A DNA stretch of 64,000 bases from Pyxicephalus adspersus (lineage: Eukaryota > Chordata > Amphibia > Anura > Pyxicephalidae). A model generated the notes under the pieces. The model made no database searches, was not told the DNA's origin, and saw nothing but the letters and a program-made list of their open reading frames with translations. Where the stretch lies: assembly GCF_032062135.1 (NCBI RefSeq), contig NC_092861.1:118353555-118417554 (forward strand), given 5' to 3'. The position numbers and the translations under genes were made by a program. Shown piece by piece: positions 34,734 to 48,439 of this stretch (its first letter is position 1; every line of letters starts with the position of its first letter).

Positions 34734-35488
34734 CCTAACATCAGTAAAATAAGTAATCGCCCCTTGCAGGGGTTCTTGATGAAGATCAGTTTTATGCTCC
34801 TTTCCTAGCAGGAATCATCACCAGCTTCTGTTACACAGCAACCCTTTTTCAAGAAGTTAAAGCTGTGTTAAGGTATTACCATTATTTTGCAAATTTTAGT
34901 ATACAACTGTATGGTTTTCCTGCAGTGTGCATTTTTTGTTTGTTTTTTTTTTTTTGCAATGGGCTCTTTCCTGACTTTGGAACTCACTCCCGTGTACCTG
35001 TTATTCCCATTCAATAAGAATAATGCTGTGGCTAGTGTCGGCACTAAAAGTGTTGAGGGAGCTGCTACGTGCGCAGGAAATTTAAAATTAAGTAAAAAAA
35101 AAACCACAAGTTTCAAAAACATTAAAGAAGCATGTCTGTCTATGGTGTCTGCAGTATGATAGGACTTTTACATTCTAAAGTTTTAAATGACAGGTGCACT
35201 GTTTTTCACTCATATTTCTTGTCAAAATAGTGACAGCTGCCCAACCTTTTGTCTGAGTTTTCAAAGGATGTCATAGAGCTGTGCATACTTCATAACTTGA
35301 ATCTACCTTCTAGGTATTTTATAGACAGTCTTCAGACTCAGAAGCAATTCAAACGCAGAAGGCTTTCAGGTGTACCTAAGATCATATGAATTCTGAAAAT
35401 GGTTGATTTGGCTTGCCTAAAATCTGAGTTGTATCACACTACATTCAAGCTGCATCTTGCCTTGTGTTTATAAGAAAAGAAAATACTT

Positions 35489-36330
35489 ATGCAGTGGTAT
35501 TTTACTCCACATAAGTTAAACACTATCTTTGCAAATGTTAGTAATTTATGTTGGAGGTGTGGCACAAAAACTGGCACTATATATCATATATATCATATCT
35601 TCTGGTCATGCTCGCTTAATGGGCCCTATTGAGAAACGGTTAACGCCGTTCTCTCTGAAATACTGGAGGTACCTATATTGCTTGATGTAGTTACTCATTT
35701 GCTGGGATTACCTTTGTCTAATCTCAATAAAGTGCATAGGAAATTGGTATGTCACATACTTACTGCAGCTAGGTGCCTTATTGCTAGACACTGGAAATCT
35801 GCTTTGCCCCCGGGCATCACGGACTATTATGCCAGGATAAAAAAAGTTCAACATATTGAACATATTACGGCAAGACAATATGATAGATATGAACAATTTA
35901 TAGAAATCTGGAACCCTTTGGGATTCATATCTTTTATCAGCCACTAATATGTTCCAACGTTTACCTACTTGTTCTCAGACAAAGCTGAATAGTATATCTC
36001 TCCCCAGTATATCTCTAGGAGTAACACCGGGAACTTCTTCTAATTAGTTACAATTATTTTTTTTTTCTGATCTACATTCTCCCTATGCCCTTCCTCTTTA
36101 TCTCTAAATTATTGGATTTGTTCAATGTGCATACTGTGGTTTGTAGAGTAAGTTGTTTTTTTGGGTTTTTTTGTCGATTGTCGATTGTCGATTTTTTTTT
36201 CTTTTCTGAACTCTGTGTTATGCATGTATTTCTTGGATGCTTTCTTATATATATTTTTTTTTTATTATTTTTTGTGATGTTTTGTTTATTACTTGAAAAA
36301 ACCTAATAAAATTACAAATTTTAAAAACAA
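35489..36330 (+). pseudogene. L1-type LINE ORF2 C-terminus and 3' end (5'-truncated)
   Basis: The plus-strand translation runs WYFTPHKLNTIF, then the zinc-knuckle-like CWRCG...HIFWSC (near 35538-35600), an in-frame TGA (35630) and LLGLPLSNLNKVHRK. ARCLIARHWKSALPP follows, as at the end of L1/Tx1-type ORF2 proteins. The reading frame stops at 35945-35947. About 380 bp of 3' UTR and an AATAAAATTAC...AAAAC end near 36330 follow. It inserted into copy B. Confidence 0.82.
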
Positions 36331-37439
36331 AATCTCTGCAGCTCACATGAATATGTGAAAATACCTTTAAATTCCTATAATTGTGCATTATTATCCCCTA
36401 GGTATAGGTGTGTAAGCTGCCAAGGTGATGTGGGTCACCTTCAGATACAATAAGAACATAGATTTAGTAGACAGACAGAGCTGAAGAAAAGTGCATAACC
36501 AATTGGCAATCAGTCTAAAACTATTAAAAAAAAAAAAAACATTTCTGCAACATTTTTAAAGGAAAAATTGTTGGCCTTCCATTCTGAATTTCCCACTTTC
36601 TCGACTGTTATGCTGATCCATTGGCTTACATGGATTCTAAGCAACAAGGTTAACCAATGTGGGATGTTCTTATCAAGTGACAAGAAGACCTCTTTGTTTC
36701 AGAGGGTCAAACAAAAATCCTAGTTTTTGCATGTTCTGCACAGAATTAACCATACTTTTGGGTTTTGAATATGTATTGCCTCTAGCCCACAAAGTCTTTG
36801 ATTACCTGCAGTCCAATTGGATCCAGTCCTAAAACAGACTTCCAGGCTTACCAGTACGCCTTTCTTTGCATAGTATATGGTGTCTAGGATATTTTTTTCT
36901 CAACTGTGTATTAAACCCATGTCTTCATTCTTACATTTGGATACTGTGAAGAACAGCATAACCCATAGTAACACACTTCCTATGTTTTGGAGGTTAATGG
37001 TATGATGCCACTACAAAAGTAAATGTAGTCTCAGGGTGTAGACTCAAATCAGCGTTATTTAGGCCAGTACTAATGTTTAATTAGCAATGTACTAGTGGCC
37101 CGTCTTGTTTAGAAATAATAACATTGTAACATTGTATCAATTCTTAAACAAATGTTTGTACCAATTGCATTGATTGTAAATTCATACACCCGGTTGGCCA
37201 TCAGTTAGCCAACAACCATCTCCCACATAAGGTGAAAAGGAATCATAATATTGGGGAAAATAGCAACAACCAATGCTGTTGTGTGTTTTCTCAGAGTCTG
37301 ACCTATCTCCTTCTTGAGCTCTAAATGACACTCTGTCCAGGGTTCTGGAAATATAAAGAACTGGCTTTTACCAAAGCAGTTAGTATTCTCCTACGTAATA
37401 CTAAAGACACCTTTTATATACATTACATGTTTTCAGATT

Positions 37440-37650
37440 TCTCTTATCAATTGTTTTTATTGCTTGTGTTTAAAATCAAAAAAGCTCAGAAGCCCGGGTG
37501 AACATATCTTTAAATTCCAATAATCGTGCAGTCTTATCCCTTAGGTGTGTGTGCTGCCAAGGTAAAGTGAGTCACCTTCATATACACTAAGAGTATATAT
37601 TTAGTAAGGATATAGCTGAAGAAAAATGAAACCAATAGTGGGTACATAAG
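37440..37650. repeat. Copy D fragment of the locally duplicated sequence
   Basis: CTTTAAATTCCAATAATCGTG, GTGTGCTGCCAAGGT, GTCACCTTCATATACA and TATAGCTGAAGAAAA match 36355-36500 with scattered substitutions. Confidence 0.65.
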
Positions 37651-38009
37651 GTTGCATACAGTTCACAATATTAATACACAAAACAGCACTAACTGAATAA
37701 AACAATAAAAAGCCACATTTTTTAAGGGATATGTTGTAGAAAAATATGAAGACAAATGGAGACATTGTTGACCTCCCCTTTTGAAAACAGTAGTTCATTG
37801 GCTTCAAACAAAATCATATTTTTTTATTTTAAGTTCTGGACTAATTTGACACACCTATGTGTACACAATATGTACTACCATAAGTCTACACTGATTTTAA
37901 GTTCCCGCAGTCTAGTTTGGATAAAGTGTTAAAGCTGATCAGTTAAAAATCCTATGCCAGTGTATTTGGCAATGATATTTACCATTAATTCTTTTTGGTC
38001 ACAAAAAGC

Positions 38010-38510
38010 TTAAAGCGGAACTAAACCAAAAAAAAAGTCACACTCACCTTTTCTTCTGTAGAGCCCCTGATTTCTCTTGCGTTGTCCTTATTTGGGTCTC
38101 ATGCCATCCTGGAATACGCCTTCGCCCCCAGCTCAGGGGAAGCACCACCATCTGCCTCCATCTTCTTCCTTCTTCTGGCACGGCACAGGTGGGAGATCAG
38201 GTGACGTAGCGTGCTCTAAATGGGAAATAAAGAGTGCCAATCTCACTGCGCATGAGAGAGATCAGCATTCTTTCACCACAACAGGAAGAAAGCCTTTTCT
38301 GCGCATGTCCCACATCAGTCATGCGCAGAGAAGCAGCCAGATGCCTCCTGGGATACATGATGAAGGTTCTGCGCTCCCATGCCGTGGAAGAGAGGAGGGA
38401 AGGGGCTTCACCCTTGAAATTTTTTAAAAAAGGGTTGAAAAAAAAATTATAAATGCAAGGTTGTCCACCCTTTTGTGTAAAGAAAAAATTTGGTGATAGG
38501 TCCACTTTAA
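38010..38510. mobile_element. TTAA-flanked MITE (AGCGGAACTAAAC end)
   Basis: The ends TTAAAGCGGAACTAAACC and GGTGATAGGTCCACTTTAA are imperfect inverted repeats, with TTAA at both outer borders. The internal sequence is GC-richer with several GCGCATG and CATGCGC motifs. The open frames inside (for example 38077-38427) are not coding. Shorter relics of the same right end lie near 45765 and 58125, and of the left end near 21170 and 54525. Confidence 0.7.
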
Positions 38511-38514
38511 AGAA

Positions 38515-41190
38515 CACATTCTAGTTTCTGGTTAGATGATATCTGGACATGTGGTTATGTGGTTAGAATGATATTAGGGACACCAAGTGTAGTTTCTCCC
38601 AGGCAAAAACTTGCCCGTGACCTCTATACAAGTAAAACACTTGCTTCCCCCCTGCTAGAAGACATAAAATGCCTTGTTTCTTTAGTTATTCTGAAGTGCT
38701 GAAGATGATTCTCAAACACTTTTAATGCCAGCAAAATATCTGCTTAGACTCCAACTGGTTGGAGTTCTGTGACCATCACCGATTTCACCATCCCTGCACC
38801 TGTATTGCCAACCAGTGGGCTCCCCAAACTTTAGACTGGTATTTGTAGTAATGATCCCCAACCCTTACCCAAGATGTCTGCCAGAGGTCAAGTTAGATTG
38901 AACTGTCTACTGCCTGAGGAAACATCCCATTCTGGAAGGAGCTTAGGAAAACTAGGACTTGATTCCATTGTCATAAAATAGTTCAACTGAAAGAGTTTAT
39001 GATGTCTACCATCCCACAGGGCACCTGTGATTTTTGACCATAGTGACAATCCCTACACTAGTGCCATACAGTTCCTTACTGACATTAATGTCTTCTTCAC
39101 CTGCAGAATTGCAAATCTACAGGATCTTTCTTAGAGGAAGACACACCTTCCCCTGAGCTGTCTTGAATAAAACATGTACCTATTTGAGTTTCTGAGTCAA
39201 TCAAAGCTTCTGGCCATTTATCAACCAACCACGCATTTTCAATGTTGTTTGATTCAAATCCATCTGGGCCTGCAGTGTAGTAGTTGAATGTGTTATGATC
39301 AGGTATTTTAACTTAAAACTTATAAATGTTCCCAACCCCCTTAGACAGAAGGGGGCAATAATTACTGATGGAATCTTGGAGAAAGTCCTGAGGTCATACA
39401 CAACCCAAAGGTTGGTAAGTAAAAATGTGCCTTAAAGAGGGAGAATCTTAGAAAAAGTTGATGACAAGGAGCCAATGGAACATCATCAAAATGGTAACAT
39501 CCAGTCTCCAAATCCTACTACCACAAAAGAGTGTTATGGACAGAGTCATATCTCTGCTCTATTGTATCCTAAAATGCCACCAGAATATTCATTGGAAGCT
39601 CCAGTCAACCTTGGGAAGGTTGCATCCACTTTGAGAAAAACCTCCCACAATTCTGTTTTTCTTTATATGGGGTATAGTTTAGGTACTTTGTGATTCAGGC
39701 TTGTCCACGCTTTATGTGATTTTAAAGTATTAGCACCTATGGAGGTCCACTGACTGAAGGTTCACTGCTTATACTGGGGACTTCACTGCACAAAAGAGAT
39801 TGAACCTGGTTTAGGCTGGTAGGGAGAATAGAAGGAGAACTGTACACTTAGTAAGACTAAATTGAATGGCTTTTTAAGGGTTGTCCTACAGGGCCAAAGA
39901 TTGGAGCTGATCTGTGATAGGCTGACATTAGATTAGCTAAAAGAGATTTGGTGATTTAAAAAAATTCTTCTGAAGATATATTTGCAGGGCAAAACTCCAT
40001 CTGGCTGTAATATTCTGTTTATAAATTCCTGGACTGCTTTACCATTTTGTGATGGGCATACAGGTCAGGCAATTCCTCAGCACTTTATTGCCCCCACCTA
40101 CTGCACAATACTATTGGTCAGTTAGGCAGCCAATCTTAGTAAAGAACTGGTAGGACAGTATTAGGACAGGAAGTGGCAGCAAGTTCCTACACTACCCAGA
40201 AGTGTTAGAACGTTGCTTGTCAGTACAGCCCTAGATTTGCAGCAGTGATTTAAAGACTGTTACAGCTTCACTTTACCTGCACTTTATACCTGCAACAGTC
40301 TTTTTTTTTGTTCATAAATATCTTTATTTTAGGAAAATTGTTGTCACTGGTGCATTGTATTTTACCATTTCACAATTCAAACAAACCTAAATGCATACAT
40401 TAAAAATGAGTTTCCCACATTACTTACTGTTGCACACCTTTAAAAATGTCATATTCATTTGGAGTATTTAGAGTACAGCATATGGAAAAAGATCTAGATT
40501 CAACTCATCAAGGAAACACAGCAAGAGTTGAATTAGAGGACTCTAAACATAAGTAAGATGTTCTTGTAAGGTGTCCCTTTTGCTCGTCATCATCCCTTTG
40601 CAGGGCCTTAGCATACCAAAAAAAAAAAAGTCATATACAGGGATTTACCACTATGAGATCCTGAGCATTGCACATACCATACCAGCAGAGGGCGACCTTC
40701 ACCAGTCATTGTGGAATTACTTTTCAAGTAAGTTATAGTAATCTTCCCATGTAAAGCTGCTTAACAAGATAAGATGAGATAAAATGCATGTTTAAAAAAA
40801 AAGTAGTACAGAGCTATTCAGTAATGAGGAGCACAAGTGTCTTTTAAAGCAGCATTAGTATATATTTTATTTTTTTTTAGAATGTTGTCTTCTTCCATTA
40901 CTTTAAAATATCGTTACTTTAGGGTATATATCAAGCCAAAACTGTTTTTTATAGTTATGGATACAATAAGGATGAATTAAAAACTCTGCATGATTTTATA
41001 TGCAGCAACAAAAGTTTCACCAGGCAGGAAGAAAAACTATGGAACAGGTACACAGACAGCAATAAAAAGCATATAGTGTTTCTAGCTGATAGTGTTTCTT
41101 AACATAAAAAAATTGCATAGTGATCCCTTTAGACCAGACTCAAATCACATGAGAGGCCGAAATATAAAACACAAATCATGGGCCGAAATT
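38515..41190. other. No gene recognised; possible old retroelement DNA
   Basis: About 2.7 kb of balanced composition with interrupted frames on both strands (for example 39475-39693 plus). Nothing matches a family I can name. A decayed retroelement is possible but unproven. Confidence 0.4.
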
Positions 41191-41194
41191 TTTA

Positions 41195-42185
41195 TTAACC
41201 ACCTGAGTGTTACACTGAGGTCTAGATTTCTGTACCAAGAGCGTTACAGGTTTTCATTATTTTTTTTTTTTTAAATTGTAGACCTGTAACTTACAGAAAT
41301 ATGTCCGAATAGGGGTCTAGTAGATATAATGAATATAAAAAATGTTTGAAACACACAATCATGTAAAAAAAAAAAATTACTTTTNNNNNNNNNNNNNNNN
41401 NNNNNNNNNNNNNNNNNNNNNNNNNNNNNNNNNNNNNNNNNNNNNNNNNNNNNNNNNNNNNNNNNNNNNNNNNNNNNNNNNNNNNNNNNNNNNNNNNNNN
41501 NNNNNNNNNNNNNNNNNNNNNNNNNNNNNNNNNNNNNNNNNNNNNNNNNNNNNNNNNNNNNNNNNNNNNNNNNNNNNNNNNNNNNNNNNNNNNNNNNNNN
41601 NNNNNNNNNNNNNNNNNNNNNNNNNNNNNNNNNNNNNNNNNNNNNNNNNNNNNNNNNNNNNNNNNNNNNNNNNNNNNNNNNNNNNNNNNNNNNNNNNNNN
41701 NNNNNNNNNNNNNNNNNNNNNNNNNNNNNNNNNNNNNNNNNNNNNNNNNNNNNNNNNNNNNNNNNNNNNNNNNNNNNNNNNNNNNNNNNNNNNNNNNNNN
41801 NNNNNNNNNNNNNNNNNNNNNNNNNNNNNNNNNNNNNNNNNNNNNNNNNNNNNNNNNNNNNNNNNNNNNNNNNNNNNNNNNNNNNNNNNNNNNNNNNNNN
41901 NNNNNNNNNNNNNNNNNNNNNNNGGACGATCAGCGGGACCAGGTAAGAAGCCGACCGGCCAGCGGAACACAAGATGCCGGCTTCTTACCGGTCCCGCTGG
42001 TATAGAAGGCACCCGACGCTGGAGAGGGAGATCGACGGACGACGATCGATGGAGGACGACGCTGGAACACAAACACGACGCTGGATGAGCACAGTGGGAC
42101 CAGGTAAGTGGGGATTTTAATTTACGGAAAATCTCGGGGTTAACCATTATAGCAATGTTAGCCCGTACCAAGGTCGGGAGGTTAA
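41195..42185. mobile_element. TTAA-flanked (piggyBac-like) element containing an assembly gap
   Basis: The left end TTAACCACCTGAGTG with GTACCAAGAGCGTTAC and the right end GTTAGCCCGTACCAAGG...GTCGGGAGGTTAA are related inverted termini, with TTAA at 41195-41198 and 42182-42185. The segment GTTTGAAACACACAATCATG recurs in the element at 55221. The middle is N. The right part is GC-rich with internal repeats. Confidence 0.6.
41385..41923. other. Assembly gap (N run)
   Basis: 539 N inside a TTAA-flanked transposon-like element. The right flank is GC-rich with internal repeats (GGGACCAGGTAAG occurs at about 41936 and 42107). Confidence 0.95.
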
Positions 42186-43799
42186 GATACATAGTCTTAG
42201 TAAAAGTAAAGATCCCTCCTCACCCTGGGACACCATATCACACGCCATCCTTGTGCATTAATCATGTTCTGAAAATGGGAACATGCTTGTCTTTGTGAAG
42301 CATGAACATATATTTGCTTTCCCATCTTTCATTAAATTGTGTCCCTTTTGCATTAACTTTTCTTTTGTTGAACATTTTATGAGTGATTGCTTTTTTGTTC
42401 TTAGCAGCTTTTTCTGAAGTAGGTGTACCTGACCTATGCTGGCCTGTCTATGTGAGGGGAATGGAGCCACTGACTGTGCTGAGGTGGAGGGCCTATGTCT
42501 CTGAGTCTGGAGACATTGCTAATGTAGCATTCCACTAAGATTCCATTCCTGGAGCAGCAGCATACTACTGGCAGCAGGATCGGGACTCTGGCCCAGTCAT
42601 GCTTAGTGACGGGTCTCACAGAAGTGTAAAGAGGCAACTGGGGTCCTCCTACCTGCAGCGCAGTCAGGCACTTGTGTGGACCGCCCTGCTTCTACCTAAA
42701 TTTCTGGGAGTGCCCTCCTGCCTGCAAATGTCAGGCGCTTGGATGCAACACAGTCACCGTGGGCCACATAAAACTGTCTTGTGTTTGACACCTGTACTTT
42801 AGACTAAAATTTACCAAGTGAAAGGAAAAATTGCAGCAGCAATTTAAAGTTTTTAGCTACTTTACTTAAAGCATTTGACTCATACAGTGTGCAGTGCTCA
42901 GTTTTGAAAGACTGCTAGGTAAAAGCAGAAAATTAGCACTAAAGCCCTTTTCTTTTCCCAAAACAAAATTAATTCTGAACTTCAATTACTAACAGACTCT
43001 AAAACTAACCCTGCCCAGCACCTTCTAACTTGCTACGATGTCAAAAACCCCATGTCATAAAAATGAGAACAAGGAGACCTGGAGTAAACATTATCATTAT
43101 GGTGACCTTTTTTTATCTGAAAAAAAAACAGAATATATTTGAGTACACACAGTAATTATGTATCTCTAAAAGGGAAGGTGAGAAAAAATAATCATTTCTG
43201 TAATGAACACTAGTAGTAGTAAAAAGTCTAATACCATTATTATATCTTAAAGTTTATGTTAGTGTCCTCTACTCCTCCCATGTCATTGTTTTTGTATTTG
43301 GCATTGTATTTGCTTGTTATTTGCTACACCTAATAAATACAAAGTGCATTATGTTGCTGCTTTATAAATAAAGTTTCCTAATTATTATAACATAAATTAA
43401 TAACAAACATGAAATATTGGCAATTTTACTATTGAAGGCCCAATTTGTTTTTGTGCCATCCTTTGCATCTAATGGGTAGTTTCTATGATGCTTTGGGCAT
43501 ACAGCAAGTGAAGTGAATGGCACGATGAACATCATTCAACCAGGGAGGACCAGCACTAAACCAACAATGTATTTATTGAGACAGCATAGGAAATAAAGCA
43601 AGGAAAGATTATTTATTTTCCCAGCCAGGCAACTAATTTTTGAAAAATGGAATGGGGCTTTAGATAGGGACGCGTTTAAATTAAATTGCAGGAAAATACT
43701 ATAGTTATCCTATAAATTAGAGGGATTTACAGATGAAATTCTGATCATTCTAAACATCACATAAAGAACAGAGCACTGTATAAGGCAAAATTACCAGCC
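42186..43799. other. No gene recognised
   Basis: Mostly unique. The stretch 42420-42800 is GC-richer but every frame is broken or motif-free. A decayed L2-like tail may lie at 43260-43380 (GTGCATTATGTTGCTGCTTTA). Confidence 0.45.
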
Positions 43800-44110
43800 A
43801 TGTTCACTGAGCCTGCTTGTGAAAGGTTCCAGTTTATGTGATGAAACCCAAAGACAGATGGGTTAGTTTATTAATATGCAGGTCATGTGTGAAACTGTTT
43901 TGGGATTCATTCCAAATGGGAATTACCCAGATTTCAATTAATAAATCTTTTGTCCTTTATTCAGTTACAAGTTGGCCAGCAGATTCTTTTAGAAAGCTTT
44001 CAGGGCTGCTGTATTGTACTGTCAGTCTAATTACGCCTTCCTTTCCTCGGGATAACAAGGCACTTTGTGGATGTTTTTCTGTGTTGGACTTGTTTTTCTA
44101 ATCATCTCAG
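43800..44110. promoter_or_regulatory. Candidate non-coding element downstream of VSX1
   Basis: A non-repetitive, moderately GC-balanced block about 6 kb past the VSX1 stop. It contains CAATTAATAAA near 43935 and CTAATTACGCC near 44028. It has no convincing open frame. It is listed because its composition stands out from the flanking AT-rich DNA. Confidence 0.18.
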
Positions 44111-44635
44111 AGATGACATAAAAGTGTGGATCATGCTAAGAGAAACAAGAAAAAAATATGAATAAACCCAACCCATAGTGTGTTCAATTGAAAACTAGGA
44201 TTAGAATATGTTGGAGCTGCTTTCTGAGAATTGGAATATTTGAGCGCGAACTTTTTGTTTATAATAACCAATAAGAATAATATTGTAGATCAATTTCCCA
44301 ACTAAGTTTAGAGAATGAAACTAAGTTGTTGATATCTCTGTGTTATTCAGTTCTGCACTGCCTTTACTGCTATCAAAATTGAGGGCTACTGTACCTGGAG
44401 TAAAATAATATAAATTCTTTCTTCCATATCCATACATAGATCATATTCTGCACTAAAAAATAACATCCAAAATACTACTAGAGAGGGGCATCTTTTAGAC
44501 CAAAGATGGAGAACGCGCCCCTGTCGTTATTTCAGTTATACTGATAAAAACTTCAAGTGTATCCAAAAGTAAAACATGTAATGTAAGAAAACAAGTAAAG
44601 TAAAAAAAAAATAAAAAACAAATGTGTTTTTTATA

Positions 44636-44800
44636 CAGGTAGTGCCCGGGTTACGGACATCCAACATACAGACATCTCCTAGATCCGAACGGGGCTTCCC
44701 TGCTTGCTGTGTGCAGGACGGAGGCTTGGAGGGGCAGTTTGCATGACTTGCAGAAGAAATCCTTTCTAAACACAGCTGAGGTTGTGGATAATCTTAAACC
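44636..44800 (+). mobile_element. Tigger-like left end
   Basis: CAGGTAGTGCCCGGGTTACG preceded by TA matches the terminal repeat of vertebrate Tigger/pogo elements (CAGGTAGTCCCCGGGTTACG in memory). No right terminus was found within about 500 bp, so the element is truncated or longer and decayed. Confidence 0.55.
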
Positions 44801-45430
44801 ATTTATAGCCTTTATAGAGCTGATTTATAGCCTCTTGTAACTCTTTAATGACCAAGACAAACACTGCAGTTGTTGAATTGGGCAGAGTTAAAAACACTGA
44901 ACACTTTTCTAGTTGTAATCCATGTCTCATTGGGGGATTTTCTTTTACTTTCTGTCCAGAGAGGATATCTGTTGTTAAACAGGAACAAATATCTCTAGTG
45001 AAAGTTTTTCTTTCTATTCCTGTTCTGGTGGTGATATTACTGATCAGAACTATTAGATAGCAATAAGCACTTGACAGGGTTTTTGATTTCTCACCACTTT
45101 ATTGAAATCCGATAAGAATCTCTGCCCTTTTGTATTTCTGGAAAAGACCCTGGACCCCAACAGTTGGTAGTTAGAGTGGAAGTGATTTTTAAATAGTAAT
45201 AGACATTTCCATTTGGGTAAGTACTTTAAAAATGTGGGACTGCAGTGTTAACGTGTACCTACACAGGAAAGTATAAAAGCTATCCATGCTTAACTTATTC
45301 CAAAGAATGCCGAATGCCTGGATATAAACCTGACCTTTTGCTTCCAGTAGTTTCAGTCACACACCTAAAACAGACATGCACATAACACAAAAATCTGAAC
45401 ACCTGAGCTTCATATGCATTGTGCAGTTAA

Positions 45431-45655
45431 AGGGTCTGATTTATTAAAGCTCTCCAAGGCTGGAGAGGATACACTTTCATCAGTGAAGCTGGGTGATCCA
45501 GCAAACCTGAAATGGATCTTGTCCAGGATTCAAAAATTTGCTAGCAAATTCCAAATTACTATGAAGAAATCCATTCCAGGTTTGCTAGATCACCCAGCTT
45601 CACTGATGAAAGTGTATCTTCTCCAGCCTTGGGGTGCTTTAATATATCAGACCCA
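45431..45655. mobile_element. Palindromic MITE, well-preserved copy
   Basis: Left GGGTCTGATTTATTAAAGC, right CTTTAATATATCAGACCC. The long arms GATACACTTTCATCAGTGAA and TTCACTGATGAAAGTGTATC are exact complements. The central loop contains TGCTAGCA. About 225 bp. No coding content. Confidence 0.88.
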
Positions 45656-47535
45656 TTGATTCAGAAGGTAGTAGGGGCTGAGGATCAGAACACCAACTAG
45701 ACCGGAAGGATTTTTTACAACCAGGTCAGTGATGGCAGCTTACTTAATTTCTTGGTATAGGTCCACTTTAAATATAAAAGATGCCACAGTATAGATGCTT
45801 ATGGTGATTAAAACTTGTAACCAAGAATTAGACAATTCCAGTTTTAAGTACCAGTATCAGAAAGGACTTAATGAACCCCATCATTGTTTATGGCCCAATT
45901 ACTTCTTGCCATGCACATGTTGCAAACATGTGAGACATGATTTTACATATGTTTTCGTCAGTTTTATTTGGCCTACTGATTTGCACCATTGCAAAAAAAT
46001 TCAATATACCGCGAGTATTGCTCAGGTCTGTACAAACACCAACCATTTTTGCCATGTCATATGTTACTATCCATTATATCATGTACATTATGACAAACTA
46101 CATTATTTCATACATAGATACAGTAGGTGAGAACAAATCCTAGCTAATGTGGCTTATGTAAGTGTAGAAATGGACTCAATAGGCAGTACCCGTCAGTTGA
46201 TCATTGCTGGTAACTTACTGCCATAGCCATACATTGTGGGAAAACTTGTTCTGTGTCTTTAAAGGGCCATGTTATTTGTCAAATCAGCTTTTGACATACT
46301 TGTGTTTGCCAAATGTCAAAGCATTTTTTTTAAACTAATGTGTACAAATCTTGAAGAAGTAAAGATCAACTTCTTTAACTAATCAACTATTAAAAAAAAC
46401 CTGGGGCAGATACACTGAAACACTAATACACATGTATCATATCTAGTGTTGTATTATATCTTGATATACCCAAAATCTCTCCTTATTTTTCTCTTCTCCT
46501 TACTTCCATACTTCCCTCTCTTTGATGTGTTGCCCTTTTCTAGCTGTATTCTTATGACATGTCCATTAGTTTGCTTTTTGCTGAGAGCATTTCTAGGCCA
46601 GGTAAGTAAAACATTTACAAGGACGCCCAATGATACTTTGCAATGTAGCTACCTCCACCATACCTTATACTGAACTTCCCCAATTCAAAAGGTGGAATGT
46701 CTTTTACTGTTAATAAATATATAGAGAGGAATATCTACATTTCTCTGTTGAAATATTTGAAGGTAAACGATAATTACATCAACATTACTTAGTTCAAAGT
46801 AATTTAAAAATAGATCAATGACAAGATGTTTCAAAAGCACATTACATGCATAAAAAATAATAATATTCTGTAAATAAAATGCAATATTCACCCCATCTGT
46901 GTTAGTGTGCATTCAGTCTGCATTGGAAAAAATGGAAGATGGTACAATGTATTGTAGCATATTACAATGTGTTATAATGGGTCCCCTTCCATTGCACCAT
47001 ACAAAAGGCCTGTTGTTACAGCAAACAAGCAAAAAACAATTCAACAAAACTTTGTCAGAAATGCATACTAGCGGACATGCATTAAATATATATTAATGTA
47101 AGCACTGCAGTGTAAACTAGTCCTTAATCTATAAAGTAGACATAGACATTAGAATTACCAGGTTCTCTAATGCACTAAAAGATCGAACATAATTCTAGAA
47201 GATTGCAAGGGTAGAACACAATTGTTAGCAGTGATTGATGAACAAAATATGTTCCAATCAATTGTTTTTTTGTTTTTCATTACTTTGATTTTTTTTATCT
47301 TTCAACTTTTAACTGATTATGATCAGCTAATAATACTACATCCAGAGCAAATAGTGACATTTGATGGAGAGCGATATGTGGCATGTCATGGCAGCCGTAA
47401 AACAGTAAACTAACTTTAAATAATATAGGCCAAATAAAAGTTTTTAGTGCAAATGTGGAGATGTTAAATGTATTTATGCATATATGTTAAGTAGCTTTTG
47501 TTGTCTATTGCTGTTGTGTTTATTCTAAAGGTCAC
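45656..47535. other. No gene recognised
   Basis: AT-rich. A relic (ATAGGTCCACTTTAAA) of the 38010-type MITE ends near 45774. Open frames such as 45795-46130 (+) have no supporting motif. Confidence 0.45.
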
Positions 47536-47715
47536 TGGGCATGATTTATTAAAGTTCTCCAAGACTGAAGAAAATACACTTTCATTAGGGAAGCTGGAAT
47601 GGGTCTGGTCCAAGATTCAAAACATTTGCTTGTAAATAGCAAATGACTTCCAGGTTTGCTGTATCACAAAGTGTATCCTCTCCATTTTGATCACCAATTG
47701 GGAGTTCTAAAAAAC
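47536..47715. mobile_element. Palindromic MITE, decayed copy
   Basis: Starts GGGCATGATTTATTAAAG. It keeps CTCCAAGACTGAAGAAAATA, CACTTTCATTAGGGAAGCTGG and CCAGGTTTGCTGTATCAC, and loses the right end after GTATCCTCTCCA. Confidence 0.65.
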
Positions 47716-48439
47716 AATGGGCTTCTTTCAGCACAGCAGAAATAAATCATACTAATGATGTGAAAAAGAGACTAGAAATACCCCTGCTGGCTGGATAGAA
47801 GACTACATATTATTCATTTACAATGTTTTAATTATTTACTTAACAAATAAGCATAAAACATTATATATTCCTTTTGAGGCACCTAGCTAATTTAGGTAAA
47901 ATAAGACTTTTTTCTACTATCAAAAAGATTCTTCGGACTTACCAATAATTGCCTATATTAATTTAGTTCTGAAATGGTCAAAAGTTTTGACAAAACTACC
48001 CAATAATAAAAAAAATGTTTTATAACTGTTTAGATGTGTGGTTGCAGTGCGTGAAATATATTTGATAAATAAATTGTAATGCTTTTTGTACAGCAGAAAG
48101 TAACAAACGTGTTGAACCTTAATATTTTACAATAAAACTTGCTTATATGTATGAGGTTTTGTTAATTTAAAGGACAGTTCATGTCTGTGAAATATCTACA
48201 GAAACAGAATCTTACAGGTCCTCTATAATTAAATTGTAACCTGATTCAACAGATGGTTGGTTTTATATTTTGTCCTATGTATTATGTGAAGAGTAACTGT
48301 TTGCACATACCAAGACATAAATGCACATCCACATGCCATGTGTAAGGAGATGTATGTTATGCTCTGAAATCAGGATCCTTACCAAATAAGTTTTCTATTT
48401 AGGTGTAAAAATTTGAGCACTATGTTCCTCTAAGACCCC

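Larger units (their letters stand above)
32960..36500. repeat. Copy B of the locally duplicated long sequence, with insertions
   Basis: Parallels copy A and continues through 36330-36500, which resembles 37440-37640 (copy D). Relative to copy A it carries a hAT element (33063-33410), a possible LTR (34337-34733) and an L1-type fragment (35489-36330). Apart from those, the shared order is kept. Confidence 0.65.

Noticed and set aside
39475..39693. 72-codon plus-strand open frame with Pro-rich sequence
   Set aside because: No motif, no splice context; region may be decayed retroelement.
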